39,523 nucleotides of DNA from DUZB01 sp964407525. Lineage in GTDB: Bacteria > Desulfobacterota > DSM-4660 > Desulfatiglandales > Desulfatiglandaceae. The notes under the pieces were generated by a model. That model made no database searches. It had not been told where the DNA came from and was given only the letters and a program-made list of their open reading frames with translations. The DNA is taken from assembly GCA_964407525.1 (NCBI GenBank), contig CAYOWC010000013.1, positions 1 through 39,523 of the forward strand, read 5' to 3'. Below, piece after piece: positions 1 to 8,576 of this stretch. Numbering within the stretch: position 1 is the first letter of the stretch; every line of letters begins with the position of its first letter. A program made the translations under genes and the position numbers.

Positions 1-15
1 GACGTGGTATGATGA

Positions 16-65
16 AGCCCCCTCGAAGGGGGCTAAAAACACTGCGATTCCTATAAATCGCAGTT
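16..65. terminator. two adjacent hairpins, terminator-like
   Basis: Two perfect hairpins lie side by side. Positions 16-34 have 8-bp arms around a 3-nt loop, followed by five A residues after the stem; positions 41-64 have 8-bp arms around an 8-nt loop. They could end transcription entering from either side. The gene at 300-1028 on the minus strand reads toward them. The assignment rests only on base pairing, and they could equally be parts of a dispersed palindromic repeat. Confidence 0.4.
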
Positions 66-99
66 CAATATCAAGGACGTAGTCCTCCTGAAAGGCTAT

Positions 100-265
<166 letters not shown>

Positions 266-299
266 AGAAGTTTAGAGGTTCAGAGGGTTAGAAGGTGAG

Positions 300-1028
300 T
301 CAGTAGGCATCCATGATCCGTTTCATACCCCCCGTTTTCTCGATAGCTGTCAGGCCTTGATCCAATTTGTCTGCATATTGTTTTGCATTAGGAAAGCGTT
401 TTGAAAAGGCAACATAGATCTCACCAGTTTCACTATCAAAAACCTTTACGATTTTATCCGAAAGTCCGTTTTCCTTGATGAGCTTTCGTGCTGTTTTGTC
501 ATAGAGAATAGTAGCATCTATCCTCCTTTTGGCCAGTTTCCGCAAGTTTAACAGGTCCGATCTCACCTCGATCTTGACAATCTTGTCATTTCCGGAAAAA
601 AAATTCCCGTATCCGTAATCAAAAACCACTCCTATTTTTTCGCCGTTTTTCAACCCTTCTTTACTGGTTGCTGACAGCGGGTGTGACACATTCTGATAAT
701 AGGCCGACCGTGCGACAAAAATCGGCACCTTCCCAAACAGATATTCTTTCTCGCAGGAGAGCTCTTTGGGCACATTGAACGCCCCCAAAATCTCCCCATC
801 TCTTACCATTTTCAGGAGACGGTTGTACGGGGCCACTTTAAACGTCACATCTACACCCACTGCTTTATAGGCAGCGAGTACGATTTCATTGGCCATTCCC
901 GTACCATCCTTGTTTGAATAAGGAACCCAGTCATTTTCTGCGCCGAGAGTAATGGTTTCATTTGCCCCGGCAGAACCAGCCGCCATAAACAGCAGCAAAA
1001 GTGATAAACACCAAATCAGCCTACCCAT
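300..1028 (-). CDS. periplasmic solute-binding protein (SBP_bac_3 type)
   Basis: This 242-residue protein has a clear signal peptide: a basic start, a Leu-rich core at residues 6-15, and likely cleavage after the small-residue stretch near 22. The mature part begins with the TITLGAENDWVPYSN pattern typical of the family-3 extracellular solute-binding fold, and the length fits. Such proteins bind amino acids or small organic ions, either for ABC importers or as free-standing periplasmic sensors. No permease or ATPase gene is adjacent, so it may work with a remote transporter or be an orphan. The start is supported by a GGAGGG ribosome site about 8 nt upstream. It lies 39 bp downstream of the glycosyltransferase gene on the same strand and may be cotranscribed. 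The ligand cannot be read from the sequence. Confidence 0.8.
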   Translation of the reverse strand: MGRLIWCLSLLLLFMAAGSAGANETITLGAENDWVPYSNKDGTGMANEIVLAAYKAVGVDVTFKVAPYNRLLKMVRDGEILGAFNVPKELSCEKEYLFGKVPIFVARSAYYQNVSHPLSATSKEGLKNGEKIGVVFDYGYGNFFSGNDKIVKIEVRSDLLNLRKLAKRRIDATILYDKTARKLIKENGLSDKIVKVFDSETGEIYVAFSKRFPNAKQYADKLDQGLTAIEKTGGMKRIMDAY

Positions 1029-1067
1029 AACCTATTCCCTCCTCAATCGAGTTCGATGCGGAATCTC

Positions 1068-2291
1068 CTAATTTTCATTTTTTGCGTTCACCACCTCACG
1101 GACAGCCCTGTTCAGGCTTTCGTTCCGATCAATTGTTTTAGAGACGTCTGCAGCTTTCTGCCGTATGAATTCATTGGAAAGGCATTCCTCAATAGCGGTT
1201 GCAAGTTTTTGGGATGTGAGCCGGGATCTCCATATGGGCTTCGGTCCCAGATTGGACCGGTACACCTGATTTCCCCAATAGTATTGATCCAGGATGTGTG
1301 GAACCACAATTTGTGGGACTCCGCTGATTGCACTTGCCGCAACGGTTCCTGCTCCTCCGTGGTGAATAACCCCGGCCATCCGGGGAAAAAGCTTCAGGTG
1401 AGGGTATTTGCTGATAAAGAAAACATCATCGGAACCCGAAAATCTCGAAGGCTCTTCCCAGAATTTGGCAATAATAGCCCGCCTCCCTGCTGATCGTGCG
1501 GCCTCTACAATAATGGGAATATTTTTGTCCTGATCCTTTTTTGGCATACTTCCAAAACCTGCGTAAACAGGAGGCGATCCGGCATCCAGGAACCTATCCA
1601 GTTCCTCAAGATCTGCTTCCCCTTGATCAAGGTGAAGATAACCGGTTTGAGTAACAGTCGGAACCACATCCGGCGCAACCTCTGAAACGGCTTTATCTGA
1701 AGCCACGATAACGTGCGGACCGAGCATTGTCTCCCAGACATCTTTCACAGGGCATAGTCCGAGCTGTCTACGTCCTTTGTTCAGCAATGAGGTTAAATTG
1801 AGATGATCAAGAATCCTAGCAATTCGCCAGGTCATCCGGTTATAGTATGCGGGAAACCCCTGGTGTTTAAAAGCGATAAAGGGATGATGGCTGGAACGCA
1901 ACAGCAGGGGGGTAAATGCCACATAACGGTATCTGATTCCCATGGATTCCGCTACACTCGACAAGGCGCCTACCAGAGACGCCCCCACTACCAAATCCGC
2001 ACCGGCAATGATTTCAGGAAGGATTTCGAACTGGGATATCAGTATTTTACGGAGATACCACACAAAGCGGATAGCGGAACGGATCGAGTGGGCGTCTTCC
2101 ATGCTATCAATAAAAGCGGTTATATTGTCCCCGAAAGCCTGAAATGGGCACCCCAGTTGTTGCGCCCATTCCCCCTTTTCGGGGGGAGCAGCCAATAGGA
2201 CATCGTGCCCCTCTGATTGCAGGGCCAAGGAAAGTGCCAGCATAGGCTGAACATCTCCACGCGAACCAAAAGTGACCAAAACAATTTTCAT
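1068..2291 (-). CDS. glycosyltransferase, family 1 (MGT/sterol-glucosyltransferase type)
   Basis: A 407-residue GT-B fold enzyme. The N-terminus (ILVTFGSRGDVQPMLALS pattern) is the hallmark of UDP-glucose:sterol glucosyltransferases, macrolide glycosyltransferases and rhamnosyltransferase chain A. The C-terminal nucleotide-sugar site is visible as HHGGAGTVAASAISGVPQIV near residue 310, followed by the DQYYWGNQV segment. Members transfer a sugar from a nucleotide donor to a lipid or small hydrophobic acceptor in the cytoplasm. The start is preceded by GAGG. The downstream neighbour on the same strand is the solute-binding protein, with no obvious functional link. The acceptor and sugar are unknown. 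Confidence 0.88.
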   Translation of the reverse strand: MKIVLVTFGSRGDVQPMLALSLALQSEGHDVLLAAPPEKGEWAQQLGCPFQAFGDNITAFIDSMEDAHSIRSAIRFVWYLRKILISQFEILPEIIAGADLVVGASLVGALSSVAESMGIRYRYVAFTPLLLRSSHHPFIAFKHQGFPAYYNRMTWRIARILDHLNLTSLLNKGRRQLGLCPVKDVWETMLGPHVIVASDKAVSEVAPDVVPTVTQTGYLHLDQGEADLEELDRFLDAGSPPVYAGFGSMPKKDQDKNIPIIVEAARSAGRRAIIAKFWEEPSRFSGSDDVFFISKYPHLKLFPRMAGVIHHGGAGTVAASAISGVPQIVVPHILDQYYWGNQVYRSNLGPKPIWRSRLTSQKLATAIEECLSNEFIRQKAADVSKTIDRNESLNRAVREVVNAKNEN

Positions 2292-2302
2292 CTGAGCCTC
2301 AC

Positions 2303-2493
2303 TATTTTGACAGGATCAACAGGATTAAAGGGATCAAAGCGTGAAAAATCGCATTTGATATTACGATCGTCCAGATGGCGTTAATATCATTTTTGACGCT
2401 CATGGACACTGTTTGGGTATTTTTCACTTCTTGATTTTGCAGCCTTTGATTTTGTAGTCTTGCATGAATGAAGGCTACTCAGATTCAAGATGG
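2303..2493. repeat. dispersed repeats upstream of the glycosyltransferase gene
   Basis: The 241-bp space between genes holds two repeat copies. TTTGACAGGATCAACAGGAT at about 2306-2325 recurs at about 8152-8172. A longer, looser repeat at 2424-2490 (TTCACTTCTTGA ... TTTGAT.TTGTA.TCTTG ... GGCTA.TC) recurs at 9033-9096. Both kinds look like interspersed noncoding repeats. No promoter could be assigned with confidence. Confidence 0.55.
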
Positions 2494-2532
2494 ATGTAAG
2501 CAGGAAAAGAAGGTCGGCAGGCACTACAGTTC

Positions 2533-5500
2533 TTACTTTAACCCTGCCTTTCGTATCCACTCAGTTATCTTTTTTCGAACATCCTCGTCTTTATACCATT
2601 CTATAAAGGATGCCATGCATGCAGAAGAAAAATGTGGGTTTATCTTGAGTATTTCATGTACTTCAAAGTGTGCATCCTCTTCACGGCCTAAAATAGCGTA
2701 GACTATAGCAAGGCCCCAGTGGCTCCAAAAATAGTCGGGTGCCCTTTGAAGCGCCATTTTGTATGCTGTAATGGCTTCCTCGAACATCCCTGCTCTAGCA
2801 TATGCAAAACCCAAAAAATTAAAGAATAAGGGCGGAGGTAAGGGATTCAGTCGAAGCGCCTTCTTTATTAGCTCGATGGATTCAATCGGGTCAGCCGAAT
2901 ATACCGCTAAAACAGCATACCCGTGCGACCAATTGGGCTCCATGTCGATGGCCGCCCTCATATTTTCCATCCCTTTATCGTATTGCCCCATATACATATA
3001 GACTATGCCCATTACCAGACGGGAGTAGGGACATGAGTTGTTGGCGTTTAGTCCCTTTTTGGCCAGTTCATAAGCACGAGCTACCGATTTTTCCGGAGAT
3101 TTACTCACACAAAATGGTATCTCAGCAAGGTAGGTTTCTGCAAGTGACCCGTAGGCAGCCCCAAAGTCGGGATCCAATGCAATGGCTTCCTGGCCCGCCT
3201 GTCTCGCCAAGTAAAGGGTCTCAACAGTGCCAACGTTAAAAAAATGGGTTGCCTGCAAGAACTTGAGATATGCGCCTACATTATTCGTTCCTCTTGCGCA
3301 AGGACTTAATCCTGTCCCCCCAACCAGCTTCATCTGAAGGGATTTCATTATCTTCAAAGAAATATCATCCTGTATGTCAAAAATGTCCTTAAGATCCCTG
3401 TCATATTTCTCCGCCCAAAGGTGATTTCCGGTCGCAGTATCGATTAGCTGGGCCGTAACCCGTATTCGGTCACCGGATTTCTGGACACTTCCTTCCAAAA
3501 CATATCGCACCTTTAAATCTTTTCCCACTTGCTGAACATTTACCGGCTGACCTTTGTAAGTGAAAGAGGTATTGCTGGCAGTGACGGGAAGCCCCGGGGT
3601 CTTGGCCAGTACGGTGATAATCTGCTCCGTAAATCCATCACAAAGATATTGTTCTTTGGGATCACCGGCTATGTTGGAAAACGGTAGAACGGCTATGGAT
3701 GGTTTTTCAGGAATTGGTGAGGGCGGTTTTTTGAGCAACCCTGCCTTTCGCAATCCCTCACGTAATAGATCTTTGGCTACCTTGTCCTTGTATGAAGCTA
3801 CCTTCAGAAAATGTTCGCCCGAAAATTTTGGATTGATTCTCAAAACCTCTTTGGCTTCTGCATGTGCATCCTTTTCGAGACCGATCAAACCGTACGAAAT
3901 TGCCAACCGCATACGGGGGAACATGTAGTTGGGGCTGATTTGGATTGCCTTCTTGTAAGCCGCAATTGAATCATCATATTTACCCATAAGTTGATATGCA
4001 TTACCCAAGAACATGTGATAGTAAGGAGGAGGGATCGGATTGAGACGTATTGCCTTCTTGATTTGAGCAACTGCTTCCTCATACCTTCCTACGTAATGCA
4101 AATTTACACCCAGAAGCCAGTAGGCCTCCGCCATATTGGGTTCAAAAGAAACAGCTTTTTCCGCTTCAAAAATAGCTTTCTGATGCTTTCCTTGAGCTTG
4201 ATAAATTAAGCCCAGAGCACTATGGGCAAGGGGGTCGGAAGAGTCAAGCTTCATCCCTTTTTGCAGAAATTCGGTGGCCCGCACCATAGCCTGTTTTGGA
4301 TCAATTTTTGGATTATAAAAAGGTGCCCAACGGTGGATCATGGCCAGCATGAAATATGGGGTTGGAAATTGTGGGTCAAGTGCAATCGCCTCCTCAAACA
4401 TTTTAGGAGCCTTAACGAGATAATTTTCTTTATCCGCATGTTGGTGATAATATCGGAGCCCCTGTAGAAATTTGATATATGCTTCAAGGTTTTTAGTCCC
4501 TCTGGCCCATAAACGGGCATCTTCGCCGTCACCAAGATGAACTTGGAGCGCTGAGAGTACACTTAATGTGATTTCATCTTGTAGGACGAATATATCTTTT
4601 AACTCTTTGTCGTATTTTTCCGCCCATAAATGAGTACCAGTTTTGGCGTCGATGAGTTGAGCTGTTATTCTTATCCGATTTCCTGATTTCTGCACGCTCC
4701 CTTCAAGCACGTAGCGGACGCCAAGTTCGCGACCTATTTGACTTACATTTACTGACTTTCCCTTAAAAGCAAACGTCGAATTTCGGGCGATAACAAAAAG
4801 CCTCGGTGTTTTGGAAAGAGCAGTGATAATTTGTTCGGTGATTCCGTCACTAAGATAATCCTCCTTTGGGTCACCACTGATGTTGGTAAAAGGCAATACA
4901 GCGATTGAGGGCTTATCGGGTAGTGGCAGAGAAGCCTTGTCTGTTGATAAAAGTGAAGCCTTTCCGGATGTCGTCACGACCGGAGCTTTTTCAGAGGACG
5001 GATAGAAACTCCAGATTGCTGCTGCGGCAATTCCCAGAATCATAACAACGGCTACCGCTATAGCAGCATTTTTCGCAAGTTTGGGTTTTGCTTCCTTCTT
5101 TCCCACATCATCAGGACCCATCGGGACTTTGTAAACCCTTATTGGCTTTGCAATGTTCTTTACAGAATGCTCTCCAATAAAGTCATATCCTAATGCCAGC
5201 TTGTTTTCGATCTGTTCATAAGCGCTTCCCGAAATACAGATGCCACCTCCATCAGCCAACGATTCAATCCGAGCGGCGATGTTGACGCCGTCACCGTAGA
5301 TGCGATCACCTTCATGAATAACGTCTCCAAGATTGACCCCTATCCGGAAAATCATCCTGCGGTTTTCAGGCAACTCTTCATTCTTGGCTTTTAGTACTTT
5401 CTGGATTTCAACCGCGCACTGGACAGCATCCACCACACTGGCGAACTCTGACAGGATATTGTCACCGGGAGAATCTACAACTCGGCCTTTCCATTGGGTC

Positions 5501-5640
5501 ACAATGGAAGAGAAGGTTTCACGATATTCGGTAATGGTTTCAACGGTGGCAATCTCGTCGTCACCCATGAGGCGGCTATACCCTTGAACATCGGCGCTCA
5601 GGATGGCTCTGAGTTTTCTTGTGACGCTTTTGGGATCCAC
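2533..5640 (-). CDS. membrane protein: nucleotide-cyclase-like domain plus duplicated TolB-like/TPR modules
   Basis: The protein has 1035 residues. Residues about 8-175 form a class III adenylate/guanylate cyclase domain (ILSADVQGYSRLMG with the metal Asp, DSPGDNILSEF, and GDGVNIAARIESLA with the Asn/Arg transition-state pair), so it may be catalytically active. One membrane helix lies near 190-212. Then come two copies of a module: a TolB-N-like domain beginning KPSIAVLPF at about 240 and again at about 645, each followed by roughly 250 residues of TPR repeats. Cyclase-TPR proteins with one such module are common in Deltaproteobacteria and Rhizobiales; two in tandem is less usual. It is probably a cytoplasmic cyclase with a membrane anchor and an extracytoplasmic or scaffolding TPR part. 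It stands alone, so its input signal is unknown. Confidence 0.85.
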   Translation of the reverse strand: MDPKSVTRKLRAILSADVQGYSRLMGDDEIATVETITEYRETFSSIVTQWKGRVVDSPGDNILSEFASVVDAVQCAVEIQKVLKAKNEELPENRRMIFRIGVNLGDVIHEGDRIYGDGVNIAARIESLADGGGICISGSAYEQIENKLALGYDFIGEHSVKNIAKPIRVYKVPMGPDDVGKKEAKPKLAKNAAIAVAVVMILGIAAAAIWSFYPSSEKAPVVTTSGKASLLSTDKASLPLPDKPSIAVLPFTNISGDPKEDYLSDGITEQIITALSKTPRLFVIARNSTFAFKGKSVNVSQIGRELGVRYVLEGSVQKSGNRIRITAQLIDAKTGTHLWAEKYDKELKDIFVLQDEITLSVLSALQVHLGDGEDARLWARGTKNLEAYIKFLQGLRYYHQHADKENYLVKAPKMFEEAIALDPQFPTPYFMLAMIHRWAPFYNPKIDPKQAMVRATEFLQKGMKLDSSDPLAHSALGLIYQAQGKHQKAIFEAEKAVSFEPNMAEAYWLLGVNLHYVGRYEEAVAQIKKAIRLNPIPPPYYHMFLGNAYQLMGKYDDSIAAYKKAIQISPNYMFPRMRLAISYGLIGLEKDAHAEAKEVLRINPKFSGEHFLKVASYKDKVAKDLLREGLRKAGLLKKPPSPIPEKPSIAVLPFSNIAGDPKEQYLCDGFTEQIITVLAKTPGLPVTASNTSFTYKGQPVNVQQVGKDLKVRYVLEGSVQKSGDRIRVTAQLIDTATGNHLWAEKYDRDLKDIFDIQDDISLKIMKSLQMKLVGGTGLSPCARGTNNVGAYLKFLQATHFFNVGTVETLYLARQAGQEAIALDPDFGAAYGSLAETYLAEIPFCVSKSPEKSVARAYELAKKGLNANNSCPYSRLVMGIVYMYMGQYDKGMENMRAAIDMEPNWSHGYAVLAVYSADPIESIELIKKALRLNPLPPPLFFNFLGFAYARAGMFEEAITAYKMALQRAPDYFWSHWGLAIVYAILGREEDAHFEVHEILKINPHFSSACMASFIEWYKDEDVRKKITEWIRKAGLK

Positions 5641-5701
5641 GGAAGACCTCCATGAAATTTTAAAGCCTTTAGTTAGAAGGCTTTTATGGGATTGGGCTAA
5701 A

Positions 5702-5869
5702 TCAGTTCAACGTGTTGATACTAACGATCTGGAAACCGTTTGAAGGGTTTTGGATGTATGCGATAAGGTTGTCTGGAATCACAGGTATTTCACGGTATTC
5801 AGCAATATTACTGAGGATGTTGCAGATGTCAAGAAGAATGCGGCAATTCTCATTTTGGGGCTCATTCAT
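5702..5869 (-). CDS. possible small hypothetical protein (55 aa)
   Basis: An open frame of 55 codons from an ATG at 5869, extendable upstream to a TTG at 5941, with a protein-like composition (the segment CRILLDICNILSNIAEY looks helical and amphipathic). I recognise no family and see no convincing ribosome site. It lies 60 bp beyond the start of the cyclase/TPR gene on the same strand. It may be a genuine short gene or chance. Confidence 0.2.
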   Translation of the reverse strand: MNEPQNENCRILLDICNILSNIAEYREIPVIPDNLIAYIQNPSNGFQIVSINTLN

Positions 5870-6019
5870 TTCTGAATGCTGTGTGAGTGGCATTTTGCCA
5901 CGATTTTTCGAGGCTAAACCCACCAAACAGATCGTGGACAAGAGCCTCTCTCACAGCTATGTTTTCAAGATGAGAATTGCTGAGAAGAATGAAAAAGGCG
6001 GGTCAAGATTATGCGGAAC

Positions 6020-6400
6020 AGGGTCTGCTCTTGACTCATGCCTATTTGGGCGAGTAAATAAGGCTACCACAGAGCCAAACCAAACAGAAGCGTAGACAAC
6101 TGAATTCTCATTTTGTCCTTATGGTGAGTCAAGAGCAGAACCCATATCTAAAGTCCGCCTTGGGAGCATCCGCAGTTTCTGACGGAACAGGTGTCCCAGG
6201 CAACTCTGTGCGAATGAATTCGCACCTACAAGTACATTCCACGGCTGGAAAGCCATTGTAGGTGCGACTTCAGTCGCAAAAAACGAGGTTTCGTCGATCT
6301 TAAACGGACGCAATCATCATCGGTCAGAAATTGCGGATGCTCCCTCTGCCTTTGACTCTTAGTCCAATTCCGGAAAACTGTAAGAGTCAACGGCAGACCC
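6020..6400. repeat. cluster of nested palindromes (MITE-like)
   Basis: Three sets of inverted repeats are packed into 380 bp. The motif GGTCTGCTCTTGACTC at about 6022-6037 faces its complement at about 6125-6142. A 22-bp inverted pair with one mismatch bounds 6162-6344. Inside it, palindromes at 6208-6225 (GTGCGAATGAATTCGCAC) and about 6263-6278 face each other through a shared GTAGGTGCG arm. A further pair sits at about 6345-6361 and 6381-6399. No coding sequence is evident. The 183-bp unit with terminal inverted repeats resembles a non-autonomous element, but no target-site duplication was identified. Confidence 0.55.
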
Positions 6401-6492
6401 CCAGCAACGCACAATGATCGGAAACGAAGTGGGTAGCCACATAACTATTTTTTGTTCATTTTGCCTGAGAAATATGTTATGGACCTGCGAAA

Positions 6493-7060
6493 GTGGAGTC
6501 TTCGCAGCTGACAAACGGCGCCAAACATGTCAGCGACGTATTTCCAATTGTGGCCATGGAAGAGGGGGTCACGTTCATCGGGCAAACCTTTCGCAAACAT
6601 GGCCGGAAACTGCACATCACGCCATCGGATGAGGGAGTTCACACCCTCATGCAGAAGATACAAGAACTGATCCGCAAACACGTCACCGCACCAATGCCGC
6701 TTCTGATCAAAAAGCTGAATGCAGTGCTTCGAGGTTGGGCCAATTACCACCGCCATGTGGTGGCATCGGTAGCCTTCAGTCGTATCGACACCTATGTCTT
6801 CGATCAGATACGACACATGCTGCGTCGGCGGCACCGAAACAAATCCGTGCAATGGCTCATCAAGACCTATTGATCAGCCGCCGGAAAGGATGTCTGTGCC
6901 GTATGGGCTGAGACCGTCAAGGGCGGGAAAAAGCTTTATAAGCTCCTGGGGATCAGTACAATCGGAATTCCTCTACGACTGGGGGCTTATTTACCGGGAT
7001 CAATTTGATGGAAATACGGTTATCTGTTCCCATATGTCATGGAGAACATGAGAATTTAAT
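6493..7060 (+). pseudogene. group II intron reverse transcriptase/maturase, C-terminal remnant
   Basis: The frame encodes the end of a group II intron protein. GVTFIGQTFRKHGRKL corresponds to the end of the RT region, and the X/maturase domain follows (the segment LNAVLRGWANYHRHVV and the RRRHRNKS motif). A TGA at 6871-6873 stands where the family usually has Trp. The same frame then continues with recognisable residues (VWAETVKGGKKLYKLL) before decaying through further stops. The fingers/palm RT domain that should precede it is absent. It is therefore a 5'-truncated, mutated relic. No intact intron domain V was recognised downstream. It marks past retroelement activity in the accessory zone. 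Confidence 0.75.
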
Positions 7061-7090
7061 GATAAGCAATAATTTCATAAAGGGAATGGT

Positions 7091-7399
7091 ATGCTCAACT
7101 TAGAATTACATATTCAGCAAAAAACAGCATAGCGCCTGAAAGCGATCTTGGCGTCAACGCCGGATGAAGAGACGTTTGCGCAAAATATTATCGCCTACCA
7201 GATTGCTGAATTACGAAAAGGCGCATTGAACATTCGTCTTGATTTGAAGCGGTTTGAACAGAAATATCATCAGTCAACCGAAGAATTTTATCATCAATTC
7301 GAACGGGGGAAGACCGATGATAGCGAAGACGTCATGCTGTGGGCGGGATTGTATGAAATGTTGCAAGATAACGAGTGCAGGTTGCAAGCACTCACATGA
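7091..7399 (+). pseudogene. antitoxin-like small protein gene interrupted by an amber codon
   Basis: Reading starts at an ATG (7091) with AAAGGGA about 6 nt upstream, runs 13 codons, meets TAG at 7130-7132, then stays open in the same frame to a stop at 7397-7399. The distal part (DEETFAQNIIAYQIAEL, then RFEQKYHQSTEEFYHQFE) resembles a family of about 100-residue acidic helical proteins that I recall as paired with small DUF6516-type genes in cyanobacteria and Desulfobacterota. A single C-to-T change (CAG to TAG) would explain the stop. A TTG at 7148 could give a shortened 83-residue product. The next frame overlaps its stop by ATGA, which is typical of a translationally coupled pair. The toxin-antitoxin assignment is from memory of the family, not from an alignment. 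Confidence 0.5.
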
Positions 7400-7500
7400 T
7401 TGACACCTATTTTACGCAACTTCTGCAGATACTTCACGCGTTCCCGAATATCCAAAGAAATAAACGCTGTGCTTGCATTAAGGTTCGAGCTTTGGACTAA
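7396..7500 (+). pseudogene. truncated partner of the antitoxin-like gene (DUF6516-like N-terminus)
   Basis: An ATG at 7396 overlaps the upstream stop (ATGA). It opens a 34-residue frame starting MIDTYFTQLLQILHAFPNI, which resembles the beginning of DUF6516-type proteins of about 110 residues. It then diverges and stops at 7498-7500. The remainder of the gene is not recognisable downstream, so it is probably truncated by a frameshift or deletion. Together with the amber codon in its partner, this indicates that the cassette is dead or decaying. Confidence 0.4.
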
Positions 7501-7623
7501 TAATTCAGTGCAGTCAGGAACATCCGAGGGTGGTTAACGAAACGCTGCACCGGACACCTGGATGCGGAGGGGTAATCGCGACGTCTTGTGCAGTAACCGG
7601 TCAGCTTGTCGCTCTGAAAACAA

Positions 7624-8043
7624 ATGGGAAAGAAGAAAAAAACAAACTGCCCCCGACGGAAGCGCATGCGCAGGCACGTCAGACTGGAATCTGCCAGATC
7701 GACGCAGTGGGTCGGCAAGTACACCGGCAAGAACATCGTCCGTGGCTACAGTAAATGGTATGGGGTCGACGAGCTATGCGCCGTTATCGAAGTCAGGCAA
7801 CTCGGTGTCCCGATCTCGGCTGAGCGCGAGACCGAACTCCGTGAGAAAGCCGCCAGGCGAACAGTAACCGCTGCAGGCCGAAAAAATAGGAGAAAAAAAC
7901 TGAACGAGGTGGATGAGTACCCCGAATCAGATGACACCTTTGCGTTCATCGCCGGATACACGCCTGCAGGGTTTCCGTACGGCGCCACATGGGAGGAACT
8001 CGGCGAAACACCACCATGGATGGATGATGACGAAAGCGAATAA
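7624..8043 (+). CDS. conserved hypothetical protein (139 aa)
   Basis: A basic N-terminus (residues 1-25 rich in Lys/Arg) is followed by WVGKYTGKNIVRGYSKWYGV and DELCAVIEVRQLGVPIS, then a variable linker and an acidic C-terminus ending in MDDDESE. I recall similar small proteins as widely scattered hypotheticals in bacteria, often near mobile DNA, but no function is established. The tail motif FIAGYTPAGFPYGATWEEL also looks conserved. The ATG at 7624 has no strong ribosome site, so a different start is possible. It is the only apparently intact gene in the degraded zone from 5641 to 9213. Confidence 0.6.
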   Translation: MGKKKKTNCPRRKRMRRHVRLESARSTQWVGKYTGKNIVRGYSKWYGVDELCAVIEVRQLGVPISAERETELREKAARRTVTAAGRKNRRKKLNEVDEYPESDDTFAFIAGYTPAGFPYGATWEELGETPPWMDDDESE

Positions 8044-8148
8044 GATTCGTGGAGCATATTCCAGTAATGATAAAGGGGTCTGCCAAACTATAAAATGCTG
8101 TCAAACCAATGTTTGAAAATGTAAAGTCAGGGCAAAGTTCAGACCTCT

Positions 8149-8235
8149 ATTTTTTGACAGGATCAACAGGATTAACCGGATAAAAGAAAAAGGACATAAG
8201 TATCCTAAAAACCCTGTAAATCCTGTCAAAATTAC
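8149..8235. repeat. inverted dispersed repeat (CAGGATCAACAGGATTA type)
   Basis: The left arm, at about 8152-8175, reads TTTGACAGGATCAACAGGAT. The right arm at about 8212-8231 (CCCTGTAAATCCTGTCAAAA) is roughly its complement. The left arm is repeated near 2306. The element occupies part of the 450-bp gene-free stretch between 8044 and 8490. Confidence 0.5.
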
Positions 8236-8431
8236 TGGGCAAAAATCGTTCACTATACGGAAGTTGGACATTCATTGACTTTTAGCCAATCATAATTTCA
8301 GATACTCATGTTGATACTGGGCGTATTCCAGAACACTGCACACCGGAAAATGTCCATTTTTCATGTCTCATAACAAGGCGGGATAACGAGGTCTGAAGTT
8401 CAACTGCTTTCTTAAATACTGTGATCATCCT

Positions 8432-8576
8432 GGTTCCCACGCTCTGCGTGGGAACCTCAGTTGGACGCTCCGCGTCCTGATATATGAATTTTACCCACTT
8501 AACCCTGGGTTTATTGCGACTTTGACAAAGGACGCAGAGCGTCCCGGAAACCGCTCCCACGCAGAGCGTGGGAGCG
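8432..8576. repeat. REP/REPIN-like array of four hairpins
   Basis: There are four perfect hairpins: 8432-8456 (11-bp stem), 8463-8477 (6-bp stem), 8530-8544 (6-bp stem) and 8552-8576 (11-bp stem). The outer and inner pairs are mirror images of each other, so the array is itself an inverted repeat of about 145 bp. This arrangement matches REP doublets (REPINs), usually mobilised by RAYT-type Y1 transposases. No RAYT gene is present in the window. The right half forms the 3' end of the TPR fragment's reading frame. Confidence 0.65.

Noticed and set aside
6445..6852. Minus-strand open frame opposite the maturase remnant
   Set aside because: The plus-strand frame carries clear maturase motifs, so this is its antisense shadow.
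7130..7132. Amber codon considered as pyrrolysine
   Set aside because: Nothing in the window supports a pyl system, and a single C-to-T mutation beside a truncated partner is simpler.
7746..8057. Minus-strand frame opposite the 139-residue hypothetical
   Set aside because: Ser-rich antisense translation; the plus strand has conserved-looking blocks.
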